Assembly (NCBI RefSeq): GCF_026250525.1
Contig: NZ_CP111043.1
Coordinates: 3,981,001-4,045,000, forward strand
Direction: 5' to 3'
From: Chondrinema litorale
GTDB lineage: Bacteria > Bacteroidota > Bacteroidia > Cytophagales > Flammeovirgaceae
DNA length: 64,000 nt
In this document: piece after piece, positions 35,824 to 44,129 of the stretch
How positions within the stretch are numbered: position 1 is the stretch's first letter
Layout: each line of letters starts with the position of its first letter
Notes under the pieces: generated by a model
What the model was told of the DNA's origin: nothing
Seen by the model: only the letters and a program-made list of their open reading frames with translations
The model's database searches: none
Translations under genes and position numbers: made by a program

Positions 35824-36329
35824 ATGAAAATTACAATTTCTACTTTTTTACTTATCGCAAGTCTAAGTTTTTCATGCACCGAAAAAGATGAGAATAATTA
35901 TCCAACTCCCGAAGTGAGTTTTGAGGTAGATGGTAAGTTATATGAATCGACTTCTTCACTCAATGTTTATTCAATAGATAATTCTCCTTATGGATATTAC
36001 GAGCTTGCTATACATGTCCATCTTGAAAACAGTTCTCTACATCTCGACTGCACGACTCCTGACCTAGAAGGTACTTACAATGGCGATAATTCTATTGAAG
36101 GTGAGAGAGGCAATATAATTAGTTATTATAATGATGAAGATGGATCGATGTGTAAAACTCAACAAGCAGATGTGATTATAAAAACTTTACTTTCACAATT
36201 GTAAGACAAAGCGATAACAAAGATTTGCTTTCAGGCACTTTTGAAGGTGTAACCTGTAATGAAGATGGTGGTGAAACAATAATCAGTAATGGAAGCTTTA
36301 AAAATTTCAGGTTATTTCCAGAGGAGTAA
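35824..36329 (+). pseudogene. Lipoprotein gene frameshifted by a 5-bp tandem duplication
   Basis: The start at 35824 gives a lipoprotein signal (LIASLSFSC, Cys18) and an exported domain with the PEVSFEVDGKLYESTSSLNV opening typical of Bacteroidota DUF6252-like lipoproteins. The frame stops at 36204. The direct repeat ACTTT-ACTTT at 36184-36193 is the cause: deleting one copy joins ADVIIKT to FTIVRQSDNKDLLSGTFEGV and continues CNEDGGETIISNGSFKNFRL to a stop at 36327-36329, giving an intact 166-residue protein. The present form lacks about 45 C-terminal residues. The lesion could be reversed by slippage. Confidence 0.8.
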
Positions 36330-36352
36330 TCTTTAAAGCTGATTTAGTTTAA

Positions 36353-36880
36353 CTAACTACTTATTTTCTCAGTTTTATTAATCCTTTCTTTAATTAATTC
36401 GAGAAGTTTTTCTGGTTTAATATCTGCAAAACCTAAGCTAAGTCTAACAGCTTCATAGTTGCTAGATGTAAACCGGATTCTATTAATTATTTTATTTGTA
36501 TTGCCTATAATATCTGAATCGGGTTTTAAAATTAGAAATAATTGATTTGGAGCTTTAGATGGATATAGTAATGTACAATCAATAATTTCTGAAAAAGGAA
36601 TACTATCATATTTAGGGTTATCAAAAATTATTAATTCATTTTCGGTTAATTCAAACTCTGGATTAGATGAGAATATTTTCAATAAATAGCGATAATTGCT
36701 TCGAATGCCCATAAATGCTAACCAAATAAATACTAGATAAAAGGCTTTAAAAAACATTGGTAACTCTGGATCAAAATCGTCAAACAGTCCCCAAAAAATA
36801 ATTGTCATAATTATTAACACAAATGGAATTGATATAATAACTTCTGTTAATCTTTCAGACTTTTTTTTCTTAATAATCAT
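36353..36880 (-). CDS. STM3941/PH-like membrane protein, copy 2
   Basis: This 175-residue paralogue of the gene at 26220-26732 has the same build: a basic start (IIKKKKSERL), two helices (about 15-34 and 42-61), then KIFSSNPEFELTENELIIFD, the IPFSEI strand and the nearly identical end RLSLGFADIKPEKLLELIKE. The two copies share about half of their residues by eye and lie 10 kb apart on the same strand. The remaining ligand or partner is unknown. Confidence 0.65.
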   Translation of the reverse strand: MIIKKKKSERLTEVIISIPFVLIIMTIIFWGLFDDFDPELPMFFKAFYLVFIWLAFMGIRSNYRYLLKIFSSNPEFELTENELIIFDNPKYDSIPFSEIIDCTLLYPSKAPNQLFLILKPDSDIIGNTNKIINRIRFTSSNYEAVRLSLGFADIKPEKLLELIKERINKTEKISS

Positions 36881-37140
36881 ACTTGAAGTTTGCTAGTTTA
36901 CACATCTACCACTCTAACGTTTATGCCAATATTTATTTAGCAAACAGAATCGAAGTGCTATTAAAATAGCCTTTATTTCTTTGTATATCTTAAAAGTTAA
37001 TCTCGCTATGGTAATATCCTGAAATAGGCAAGAAAAATCATAGTTTAGATAATGTAAAATGGGCAAAAACGTTTGTTTTTGAGTAAATTAGAGAGTAATA
37101 CTCATTTATTTAATCACACTAATAAGTAAACTTTAAGCTA

Positions 37141-37476
37141 ATGCATTATTATTTAAAAGCCCTCAAAAACTATGTAGACTTTAATGGTAGAGCCAGAAGA
37201 AGTGAATTTTGGTATTTTACCTTGTTTAATTTCTTAATTTATGTAGGTCTATTAGTTATATCCTATGTAATAGGTACCAGTTTCTTATTTAATTTATATT
37301 GTTTGGCAGTATTACTACCTAGTATTGCAGTTGGCATTAGACGTATGCACGATGTTGGAAAAAGTGGATGGTTTGTTTTAATTCCTGTTTATAGTTTAAT
37401 ATTAGCGGTTACCGAAGGAGACGATTTTGAGAATGAATATGGACAAGACCCAAAAGAGTGGGATGCTTTGAGATAA
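37141..37476 (+). CDS. DUF805 family membrane protein
   Basis: The 111-residue protein begins MHYYLKALKNYVDFNGRARR and continues SEFWYFTLFNF, the signature of DUF805. Helices follow at about 27-47, 49-70 and 84-99, together with the GIRRMHDVGKSGWFVLIP motif that defines the family. The C-terminus (DFENEYGQDPKEW) is also conserved. The function is unknown; these are small inner-membrane proteins. Confidence 0.9.
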   Translation: MHYYLKALKNYVDFNGRARRSEFWYFTLFNFLIYVGLLVISYVIGTSFLFNLYCLAVLLPSIAVGIRRMHDVGKSGWFVLIPVYSLILAVTEGDDFENEYGQDPKEWDALR

Positions 37477-37503
37477 TCTTCGAAAATATAATTACATATA
37501 TAG

Positions 37504-37530
37504 GCCTTGAGAGATCAAGGCTTTTTTTTT
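37504..37530 (+). terminator. Rho-independent terminator after the DUF805 gene
   Basis: GCCTTGA (37504-37510) pairs with TCAAGGC (37515-37521), loop GAGA, then nine Ts. The T-run touches the stop of the convergent gene. Confidence 0.92.
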
Positions 37531-37879
37531 ATTCATACCTACAAACCCTCACTTTTAATTTTAGGTTTTTGGCCGTTTCTATCATGTTAAGGGTTCCTTT
37601 GCTTTTGCCATCCCAGAAGGCGATGAGGGCATCGGCATATTCTGCCATTTCTTTGTTTCTTATTGGGCCAGCCGCTTTGTCAAGATTATTCCAATCGGCA
37701 GGGAATTTTTTTAGCGAATAAGACTTTTCAAGCGCATATTTTTCACCTAATCGATCAGCACCAGTAGCACAGCCACTTACAATCTCTACACTTTGTTGAT
37801 TTTGTAAGATATGGTTACAGTACTTATGTAATAATTTATAGTCGTTAAAGTATCTTGTTCCAGCTATTATTACTTTCAT
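37529..37879 (-). CDS. DUF2493/YspA-type SLOG nucleotide-binding protein
   Basis: The ATG at 37877-37879 gives 116 residues beginning MKVIIAGTRYFNDYKLLHKY, the standard DUF2493 start; a longer frame from 37930 adds an unlikely leader. The Rossmann-like fold is shown by VIIAGTR, IVSGCATGADRLGEKYA (the GxxxGAD loop) and KEMAEYADALIAFWDGKSKG, where the aspartate and D-G-K-S-K-G bind a nucleotide in SLOG proteins. SLOG relatives sense or process nucleotide or ADP-ribose-like molecules. The next gene in the same direction upstream is an ADP-ribosylglycohydrolase, 104 bp away. Confidence 0.82.
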   Translation of the reverse strand: MKVIIAGTRYFNDYKLLHKYCNHILQNQQSVEIVSGCATGADRLGEKYALEKSYSLKKFPADWNNLDKAAGPIRNKEMAEYADALIAFWDGKSKGTLNMIETAKNLKLKVRVCRYE

Positions 37880-37983
37880 CTCCTTATAATGCAATTCAAT
37901 CTTTATATCGATCAATATTACAAAATACAATTGAGATTTTATGTGAAAACTTTACAAGCGTTTAGATACTACTTTACTCAGAA

Positions 37984-38838
37984 TTAAATAGCTTGTTGTT
38001 TGGTTAAAAATATCTCTAAGTCTTTATCTAATTTTTGTATGTAATCTCTGCCATAGGTTTCATTTTCTAAATCTTCATAAAGGAAATTGGGCAAATCATT
38101 TTGGTAATAATCAGAAGTGGATGCAATCGCTAGAACCAATGAGGCAACAGTGTCTACATCGCCACCGAGATTTACACTATCAATTAGCATTTGCGAGAGG
38201 TTTTTTCCATTGAGTAAGATTTGTAAAACTGCCTCAACAGTTTGGTAAGCATCTATATCAACTTTGCTAGTCCATTTACCTTTCCATTCGAAAGAAAGTG
38301 TATCATTTAAAAAGTTATGCAACTCAGAAACTTCGCCAAGTTGATAAATAAAATAGTGAGAGATAACAGCTATTGCCTGTGCCGAAATAATAGCTTTGTC
38401 TGTTGCATGGGTTATAACTGCTTGTGCTTCGGCTTTTGTAATTACATCATTTAAATTTTTATACAAACCAACTGGATAAGCGCGCATGGCTGCTCCGTTT
38501 CTTTCGCTTTTGTTTACGATTTTATTTAGCAAGTTTTGTCCATTGTCGATCTCTAAAAGGAAATTATAAAATCTGGTGGCATAACCTTTTCGTGGGTCAC
38601 GCTTAAAGCATTCAACAAATTTATTAGCAATGTTAAGTGGAGTCCATTCGCTACCTTCAATCATTAGCTCAACTAAAGCGATTGACATCTGGGTGTCATC
38701 AGTATACTTTTTGTAAATATCTGTATGCTTAGGGTGTTGTATATATCTTTCTAAATGATTGAATTTTTCAATTACAGCCCTTTCTGCAAACTCAAATCCG
38801 GCTCCATAAGCATCACCGATAGCACCTTCTAGTATCAT
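37984..38838 (-). CDS. ADP-ribosylglycohydrolase family protein
   Basis: These enzymes remove ADP-ribose from proteins or small molecules using two Mg ions. The 284-residue protein shows the opening GAIGDAYGAGFEF (5-17), the metal motif YTDDTQMSIALVELM (45-59) and the second metal motif NLGGDVDTVASLVLAI near residue 232. Together these make an intact binuclear centre. The gene seems to share a transcript with the SLOG gene downstream. The target of the enzyme cannot be inferred. Confidence 0.9.
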   Translation of the reverse strand: MILEGAIGDAYGAGFEFAERAVIEKFNHLERYIQHPKHTDIYKKYTDDTQMSIALVELMIEGSEWTPLNIANKFVECFKRDPRKGYATRFYNFLLEIDNGQNLLNKIVNKSERNGAAMRAYPVGLYKNLNDVITKAEAQAVITHATDKAIISAQAIAVISHYFIYQLGEVSELHNFLNDTLSFEWKGKWTSKVDIDAYQTVEAVLQILLNGKNLSQMLIDSVNLGGDVDTVASLVLAIASTSDYYQNDLPNFLYEDLENETYGRDYIQKLDKDLEIFLTKQQAI

Positions 38839-39114
38839 AAATTTTTACTAGCTAAGGTAATAGTTTTTCTTTACAGGAATCAATTTATTGAGCAGAATAC
38901 AAGATCAGATTTGAGTGTAGAAATTATCGAACTTGGTTAAAGTAAACTTTTTTGTCTACATAAATCATTGCGAAAAATTTAAACTCTAATGCCTGTATGT
39001 GCATGCTCAAGCATTTACAAAAGAGGTCTATTTATCACATCAATTACAATAGCTGACCAATATCATAAAAGTTTAATAATCGGGGAGGAGAAATCTAAAA
39101 ATCCACATCAAGAT

Positions 39115-39139
39115 TTGACACATCGTCAGTAAATGTCAA
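39115..39139. promoter_or_regulatory. Dyad TTGACA-N13-TGTCAA
   Basis: Perfect 6-bp arms separated by 13 nt, about 190 bp upstream of the gene at 39331. It resembles an operator for a dimeric regulator; no regulator is assigned. Confidence 0.3.
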
Positions 39140-39193
39140 CAAAACTTAAAATACTCTAATTTATACCTAAAATTATGCTATATCGTTAATTTT

Positions 39194-39213
39194 TGTCATT
39201 ATTAATTATGACA
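39194..39213. promoter_or_regulatory. Dyad TGTCAT-N8-ATGACA
   Basis: Perfect 6-bp arms around an 8-nt AT-rich centre, 118 bp upstream of the gene at 39331. The spacing and sequence are similar to Crp/Fnr-type operators, though this is inference only. Confidence 0.35.
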
Positions 39214-39330
39214 AATAAGCAATGTAGAATTCAATAATTGAATCTTTTAAAAATCGTTTATATAATAATTATTGGCTACACTAACCAAATTACTATTTGA
39301 GAGCATACTCTCTAAAATACAAACTAAGCT

Positions 39331-40902
39331 ATGAAGAAACTTTCATTATTACTTATTTTCCCTATTCTATTATCGAGTTGTGCAACTATTCTCAACGGTA
39401 CATATCAAAAAGTTACAGTAAATAAAAAAGAAGGTAGTAAGCTTATCGTAAATGGTGTTGAGCCAGAATTTAAAGATGGTCGCTACAAAATTAAGAGAAA
39501 TAAGCAACCACAACAGGTAGTTGTTTCAAAAGAAGGATACAAAGACGAATATTATACCTTATTTGCATACAAAAAATCACCTCTTTATATCATGTCGTGG
39601 ATTCCTTTTGGTGTTACTTTAGTAGCTCCCATGTATGATTTTGGGGCTAAGTCTTGGAACTACGATAAAGAAATAACGATCAATAGTGATATGGTTTCTA
39701 TTGATGATAAAGAAGAAGATGCAAAAGAAATCAGACTCAATAACTTTGGTGTTAATCTTAGCAGTGAGCAAATTAAAGTTAATTACTATTCTAATTACAA
39801 AAATTTCCTGAGAGGTTGGGGCAAGACTATTAGTGCTTCTGAAGGTGATGTGGAAACTAAAGTTGAAACAGAAAATACTATTTTTTCTGATGTGCTAAAT
39901 GAAATGTTGTTAGAGAAAGGTTATATCGATACAACTAGAAAAGTTTTTAAAGATAACTACCTTGATAATCTATTAATAGATGCTGCAATTACTGATTGTA
40001 AAATTAATGTAATAGGGAATGGTACTTTTTACTCTACACAAGGTATGGTGTATATCAATTTATCAGTAGAGTGGAAAGCATTAGATTATTATAAAAATCC
40101 GGTATTTGAGTATACTACTAATACAACTTCTGGGCAATTCGCAGTTAGAAACTTCAATGAAAAAGATTATACCTTAGAAATTGCAATAAAAGATGCAATT
40201 GAATATGGTTTTAATGATTTTATGCACACCACGGAGGTTAAAAAATTACTGAAAGATAAAACTCAGGAGATTGTTGAAGCCGCATATGATGAAATTAAAA
40301 TACCAGTTGCTCAAAAATATGTTTCTAAATTGTCTGAGGCAACTACAGCTTCTGTAACTGTAAAGGTAGATGAAGGTCATGGTAGTGGTTTTGTGATTAG
40401 TCCTGAAGGCCATATTATTACAAACTATCATGTAATTGCCAATGCAAAAAATATAAAAGTGGTTTTAAGTGATGAAAAGAAGTACGATGTAGAGGTAATT
40501 AGAACAAGTAAAATACACGATTTGGCATTATTAAAAATTGATGCAAAAGATTTGATGTCTTTTAAAATTAGCGATGATAAAAACATAGAATTAGCAACAG
40601 AAATATATGCAGTTGGAACACCATCAGCCGAAGACCTTTCTCAAACAATTTCGAGAGGAATTATCTCTGGTTTAAGAAAAAATGGCGAGAACTCTAAGCT
40701 TATTCAGACAGATGCTAGTATTAATGCTGGTAATAGTGGTGGAGCTATATTAAACAAAGATGGCTTGGTATTAGGCGTAGTAGCTTCTAAGCTAAGAGGT
40801 TTTGGTATAGAAGGAGTTGCATTTGGTATTCCTGCTTATGAGATTTTCGATAAGTTAAAAATCTCTTACGACAATAAAGAACATTCAGTAGGAGGCAGAT
40901 AA
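39331..40902 (+). CDS. Lipoprotein fused to an HtrA/trypsin-like serine protease domain
   Basis: The 523-residue protein has a lipoprotein signal (LLSSCATI, Cys17), a PEGA-like strand region (about 25-85), an uncharacterised middle domain (about 130-310), and a C-terminal S1C-type protease (about 340-515). The catalytic triad is intact: His367 in NYHVIANA, Asp397 in IHDLALL and Ser469 in GNSGGAIL. There is no PDZ domain, unlike DegP. The product should be an envelope-anchored protease. Two dyads lie upstream, and a terminator follows. The N-terminal half is unlike any family I can name. Confidence 0.82.
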   Translation: MKKLSLLLIFPILLSSCATILNGTYQKVTVNKKEGSKLIVNGVEPEFKDGRYKIKRNKQPQQVVVSKEGYKDEYYTLFAYKKSPLYIMSWIPFGVTLVAPMYDFGAKSWNYDKEITINSDMVSIDDKEEDAKEIRLNNFGVNLSSEQIKVNYYSNYKNFLRGWGKTISASEGDVETKVETENTIFSDVLNEMLLEKGYIDTTRKVFKDNYLDNLLIDAAITDCKINVIGNGTFYSTQGMVYINLSVEWKALDYYKNPVFEYTTNTTSGQFAVRNFNEKDYTLEIAIKDAIEYGFNDFMHTTEVKKLLKDKTQEIVEAAYDEIKIPVAQKYVSKLSEATTASVTVKVDEGHGSGFVISPEGHIITNYHVIANAKNIKVVLSDEKKYDVEVIRTSKIHDLALLKIDAKDLMSFKISDDKNIELATEIYAVGTPSAEDLSQTISRGIISGLRKNGENSKLIQTDASINAGNSGGAILNKDGLVLGVVASKLRGFGIEGVAFGIPAYEIFDKLKISYDNKEHSVGGR

Positions 40903-40940
40903 AATACTTTATGCTTCAACTTGCTAATTACATATTTTCA

Positions 40941-40974
40941 GGGATAGTCTTATTAAAGATTATCCCTTTTTTTT
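40941..40974 (+). terminator. Rho-independent terminator after the protease-lipoprotein gene
   Basis: GGGATAGTCT (40941-40950) pairs with AGATTATCCC (40957-40966, one G-U), then eight Ts. Confidence 0.9.
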
Positions 40975-41104
40975 GTGCTATATTGAAATTTATAAAAGCA
41001 AAGTAAATTGCCGCGAATTAATCAAAGTATATTTAATTTGCCTGTTATAAACTATCAGTAGTAGTTAACTAAAATGTATTTTTTAATATCAAATGAATTA
41101 AAGT

Positions 41105-41938
41105 ATGAACAAAATATTACTTAAGCTAATAATATGTGGTATGCTATTAAGTGGTTGTGAGAGCTTTTCTGGGCAGCAAAAGGCAAATTTGACTGAGGCA
41201 GAAACGGAAGTAGGTATACCAGTTAGAGAACATGCTATATTAGCAGTTTTATGGCAGCAATTATCAGCAGAATATAAAGCATTGTGTTATCAGGCTTTTA
41301 ATGTAGCCCACTCCCAATTAGATAAAATAGTAGCTGAAAATAAAACAAAAAATAAACCCTTAGCGATTGTTACAGACATAGACGAAACGGTATTAGATAA
41401 TAGCCCTTACAATGCTAAGATGATAGAGCAAGATGCGGAGTACTCAAAAGAACTTTGGGTAGAATGGGGGAAAGAAAAAAGTGCATTGCCAGTGCCGGGA
41501 GCAATAGACTTTTTAAAGTATGCAGAGAGCAAAGGAGTAGAAGTATTTTATATTTCTAATCGTTTTGATGTACAACAACCCGAAACTTTAGAAAACCTTA
41601 AAAATGCAGGTTTCCCATTTGCAGATGCAGCCCATATTCTTTTAAAAACAGAATCTAGTGCAAAAGAACCAAGAAGGAAGAAAGTGGCAGAAACTCACGA
41701 AATTGTAATGTTACTTGGCGATAATTTATCAGACTTTACTGAGGTATTCGATGGGCAATCTACCAAGAAAAGAAATGAGTTAGCAGAGAGCTTAAAAGCT
41801 GACTTTGGTAAAAAGTTTATTGTATTGCCAAACCCTATGTATGGCGATTGGGAAACAAAAGGCCTTTACGAAGGAAGTTATAAATGGACAGCCAATCAGA
41901 AAGATTCTATTAGAAAAGCTAAATTAAGATCTTATTGA
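41105..41938 (+). CDS. 5'-nucleotidase, lipoprotein e(P4) family (acid phosphatase)
   Basis: The 277-residue protein is an outer-membrane-type HAD class B acid phosphatase lipoprotein. The signal ends MLLSGC (Cys18). The nucleophile motif VTDIDETVLDNSPYNA (about 89-104) has the two Asp residues and Thr of DxDxT, and the downstream metal motif is LLGDNLSDFTEVF (about 201-213). Such enzymes dephosphorylate NMN or nucleotides so that nucleosides can be taken up. The gene is monocistronic; it converges with the next gene. Confidence 0.9.
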   Translation: MNKILLKLIICGMLLSGCESFSGQQKANLTEAETEVGIPVREHAILAVLWQQLSAEYKALCYQAFNVAHSQLDKIVAENKTKNKPLAIVTDIDETVLDNSPYNAKMIEQDAEYSKELWVEWGKEKSALPVPGAIDFLKYAESKGVEVFYISNRFDVQQPETLENLKNAGFPFADAAHILLKTESSAKEPRRKKVAETHEIVMLLGDNLSDFTEVFDGQSTKKRNELAESLKADFGKKFIVLPNPMYGDWETKGLYEGSYKWTANQKDSIRKAKLRSY

Positions 41939-41950
41939 TTTTGAAGTTTT

Positions 41951-42307
41951 TTAGACAAGAAATTGCCAATTATTAAAATCATAAATGTGATTAGACACAT
42001 TTGGAGTGGCACTAACAACTCTAAATGGACTTATATTTTTTGGGAATAAGACTACTGAAAAATAAAACTCATAAGTTAATATTGGTATCATAAAAAAGAG
42101 AGCTGTATTAAACTTTTTAATGCAGCTCTCTTTTTTTATGGTTGTCATCAAATATAAAATAAGCAACCAGAAAGTTAGGAGTAAGGTTATTTGAATACTT
42201 ATATTATCAGATGCTATACCTGAAACTACATAAAATACTGAAAGCCCTGTAGCAAAAATTGAGACCCATACTCTAATAATTCCTATGATAATCCAATACT
42301 TCTTCAA
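41951..42307 (-). CDS. Small polytopic membrane protein, unknown function
   Basis: The 118-residue protein has predicted helices at about 5-30, 37-56 and 69-90 and a short polar tail. No family is recognised. It lies 9 bp downstream of the rhamnogalacturonan acetylesterase gene on the same strand, so they are probably one transcript. That placement gives no real clue to function. Confidence 0.55.
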   Translation of the reverse strand: MKKYWIIIGIIRVWVSIFATGLSVFYVVSGIASDNISIQITLLLTFWLLILYLMTTIKKESCIKKFNTALFFMIPILTYEFYFSVVLFPKNISPFRVVSATPNVSNHIYDFNNWQFLV

Positions 42308-42316
42308 ATTTTTAAT

Positions 42317-43063
42317 CTATTCCTTTAGGTAATCTGCTAAAGGCAAATCTTGCTCTTTAATGCTTTCGGCAGTAAGTTTTGCCACTTCTGTAGCTCCATA
42401 TCTCGAAAAATGCGTATTGTCGTCTACGCCATTTGGGTAGTTTTGGCTTTCTCCTTTAGTCAGTATCAAAAATATTTTTTTAGAGTTTTCTTCTCCTGCT
42501 GCTACAATCAGTTCTTCAGTCATTTTATGCAAATCTATCAATGGAACATTTTGTTCTTTTGCTACCTCTCTCACAACTTGTGGATAACCTCCATGCGTAT
42601 CGAAGAATTGACCGTTTTCATCAAATCGTCTTCTCATTACTGAGGTAAGCAAAATAGGATTGGCTTTTTTCTTTTTAGTTTCAGTAATATATTTTACTAA
42701 AAATTCTTTGTATTCATCTAAAGTAGTATGTCTGGCAGAATCTTCTTTTTGGTCGTTATGTCCAAATTGTATAAAAACATAATCTCCTTCTTGTAAAGAA
42801 TCGAGTACTGGTTGCCAGCGATCTTCACCTAAAAATGAGCGAGAACTTCTGCCGTTTACGGCGTGGTTACTAACTGTGGCTTTTTCTGTTACTAGTTGAT
42901 TGAAAACCTGTCCCCAGCCAGTTTCTGGGGCTCTTTTGGATGATTTGTTAGCCATGGTAGAATCTCCAATCATGTAAATAGTGATAGGTTTTAATTCTTC
43001 TTTACAGCCAACTATAAATAATAAAATAAGACAAGTGAGGTAGGTTGATAATTTCATGTTCAT
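42317..43063 (-). CDS. Rhamnogalacturonan acetylesterase (SGNH hydrolase, CE12-like) lipoprotein
   Basis: The enzyme removes acetyl groups from rhamnogalacturonan I of pectin. The 248-residue protein has a lipoprotein signal (LLFIVGC, Cys20). Block I IYMIGDSTMANKS carries the nucleophile Ser in GDST, block III is FIQFGHNDQ with the catalytic Asn, and block V is DDNTHFSRYG with the Asp-x-x-His pair. All SGNH residues are present. An alpha-L-rhamnosidase gene lies 1 kb away, which fits a pectin side-chain role. Confidence 0.88.
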   Translation of the reverse strand: MNMKLSTYLTCLILLFIVGCKEELKPITIYMIGDSTMANKSSKRAPETGWGQVFNQLVTEKATVSNHAVNGRSSRSFLGEDRWQPVLDSLQEGDYVFIQFGHNDQKEDSARHTTLDEYKEFLVKYITETKKKKANPILLTSVMRRRFDENGQFFDTHGGYPQVVREVAKEQNVPLIDLHKMTEELIVAAGEENSKKIFLILTKGESQNYPNGVDDNTHFSRYGATEVAKLTAESIKEQDLPLADYLKE

Positions 43064-43268
43064 ATTAATTTTTTTGTATTGCTATATTAAGCTATTTGGG
43101 GTAAAATGTAAAATTACGTGTACATAAAACACTTTAAATGTAGTTGGTTTTGAGTTCTGAATAAATGTGAACATGTCATTGGTTTTGAAACAATCACTAG
43201 AAACTAAACCGTAAATGAACAGGCAAATTAGAATGCATACTTTAAAAACTTTTTAAACTTTAAAACCA

Positions 43269-43913
43269 ATGATCTACAAAATCACACCGCTCAATATTGT
43301 AAGCATTTTTGCTATTCTAGTGGCAATTTATGGTGCTGTTAAACCCGGAGATATGGGAATGGGATTGCTTGCATTGGTTTATTACTTACCTGCTGGTTTA
43401 TTGGGTCTTGTTCTAGATTATTTTATGCAAAAGAAGCTAGATAACTTAAAAGTAACAGTTGCTATAGAGCTAATCCTTTTAAGCTTTGTGTATTTCGGAT
43501 ACCTCTGGACAAAAAGAACCAAAGACTTAATTGTAAGCCAAGATAGAAAATCTGAATACATTGTATTTATTTATGGTGTTGAACATGCCGAGAAACTCCC
43601 TTTTAGGTCATATTATCTGTATTACACTTTGAATGTACCAGAAAACGGTATATTTCTAACTTCTACCAAAATCAATCGCGATTTCCCAGTTACTCAGGTT
43701 TATGAGAAAGTCAATGTTGATACGCAAGAGAGAGAAAAAGTGCCAGTTGCAAAAATGAAAACTGGCTTGTTAACTTGTGATGATCTACAATTTGAATATG
43801 AAGTATGGAAGGTTGATGAAAGCGGGCAAATTACCTTTTCTTCACACGAAGCAGATAGTTTGCAAACTGAATTAGAGAATTATATCTGCACTTATATTAA
43901 GAAAATTTCTTAA
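43269..43913 (+). CDS. Membrane protein with extracytoplasmic domain, unknown function
   Basis: The 214-residue protein has three helices (about 7-25, 30-51 and 61-79) followed by a soluble domain of about 130 residues with beta character (RSYYLYYTLNVPENGIFLTS). No family is recognised. It begins 205 bp from the divergent acetylesterase gene. Confidence 0.55.
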   Translation: MIYKITPLNIVSIFAILVAIYGAVKPGDMGMGLLALVYYLPAGLLGLVLDYFMQKKLDNLKVTVAIELILLSFVYFGYLWTKRTKDLIVSQDRKSEYIVFIYGVEHAEKLPFRSYYLYYTLNVPENGIFLTSTKINRDFPVTQVYEKVNVDTQEREKVPVAKMKTGLLTCDDLQFEYEVWKVDESGQITFSSHEADSLQTELENYICTYIKKIS

Positions 43914-44129
43914 AAAAATAGAACAAACCATGCTGTGCTGTGCTATCATGTTTTTAATCTAAAAATAAAGGAACATCTCTCTGTGAGGGATTTGAAAGAC
44001 TTTTTTGTAGAATTAAGGTTTAATAGGGTGCTTGCTCAGGACAGCCGGTTAAAATGAATTTTATAACTTAAGGATATCGCTTTTTTGAAATTATTTAATC
44101 AATAAATCATACAACAAGCTTTATCCTTT

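Larger units (their letters stand above)
38839..39330. other. 492-bp intergenic region with two TGACA-type dyads
   Basis: There is no coding frame. The right half, upstream of the protease-lipoprotein gene, contains two dyads listed separately. No TAnnTTTG element with exact spacing was found; TACTATTTG (about 39290) is one base too long. Confidence 0.5.

Noticed and set aside
36900..36960. attC-like AACGTT sequence upstream of the second STM3941-like gene
   Set aside because: Only one such sequence was seen, without the paired inner and outer repeats or any integron integrase.
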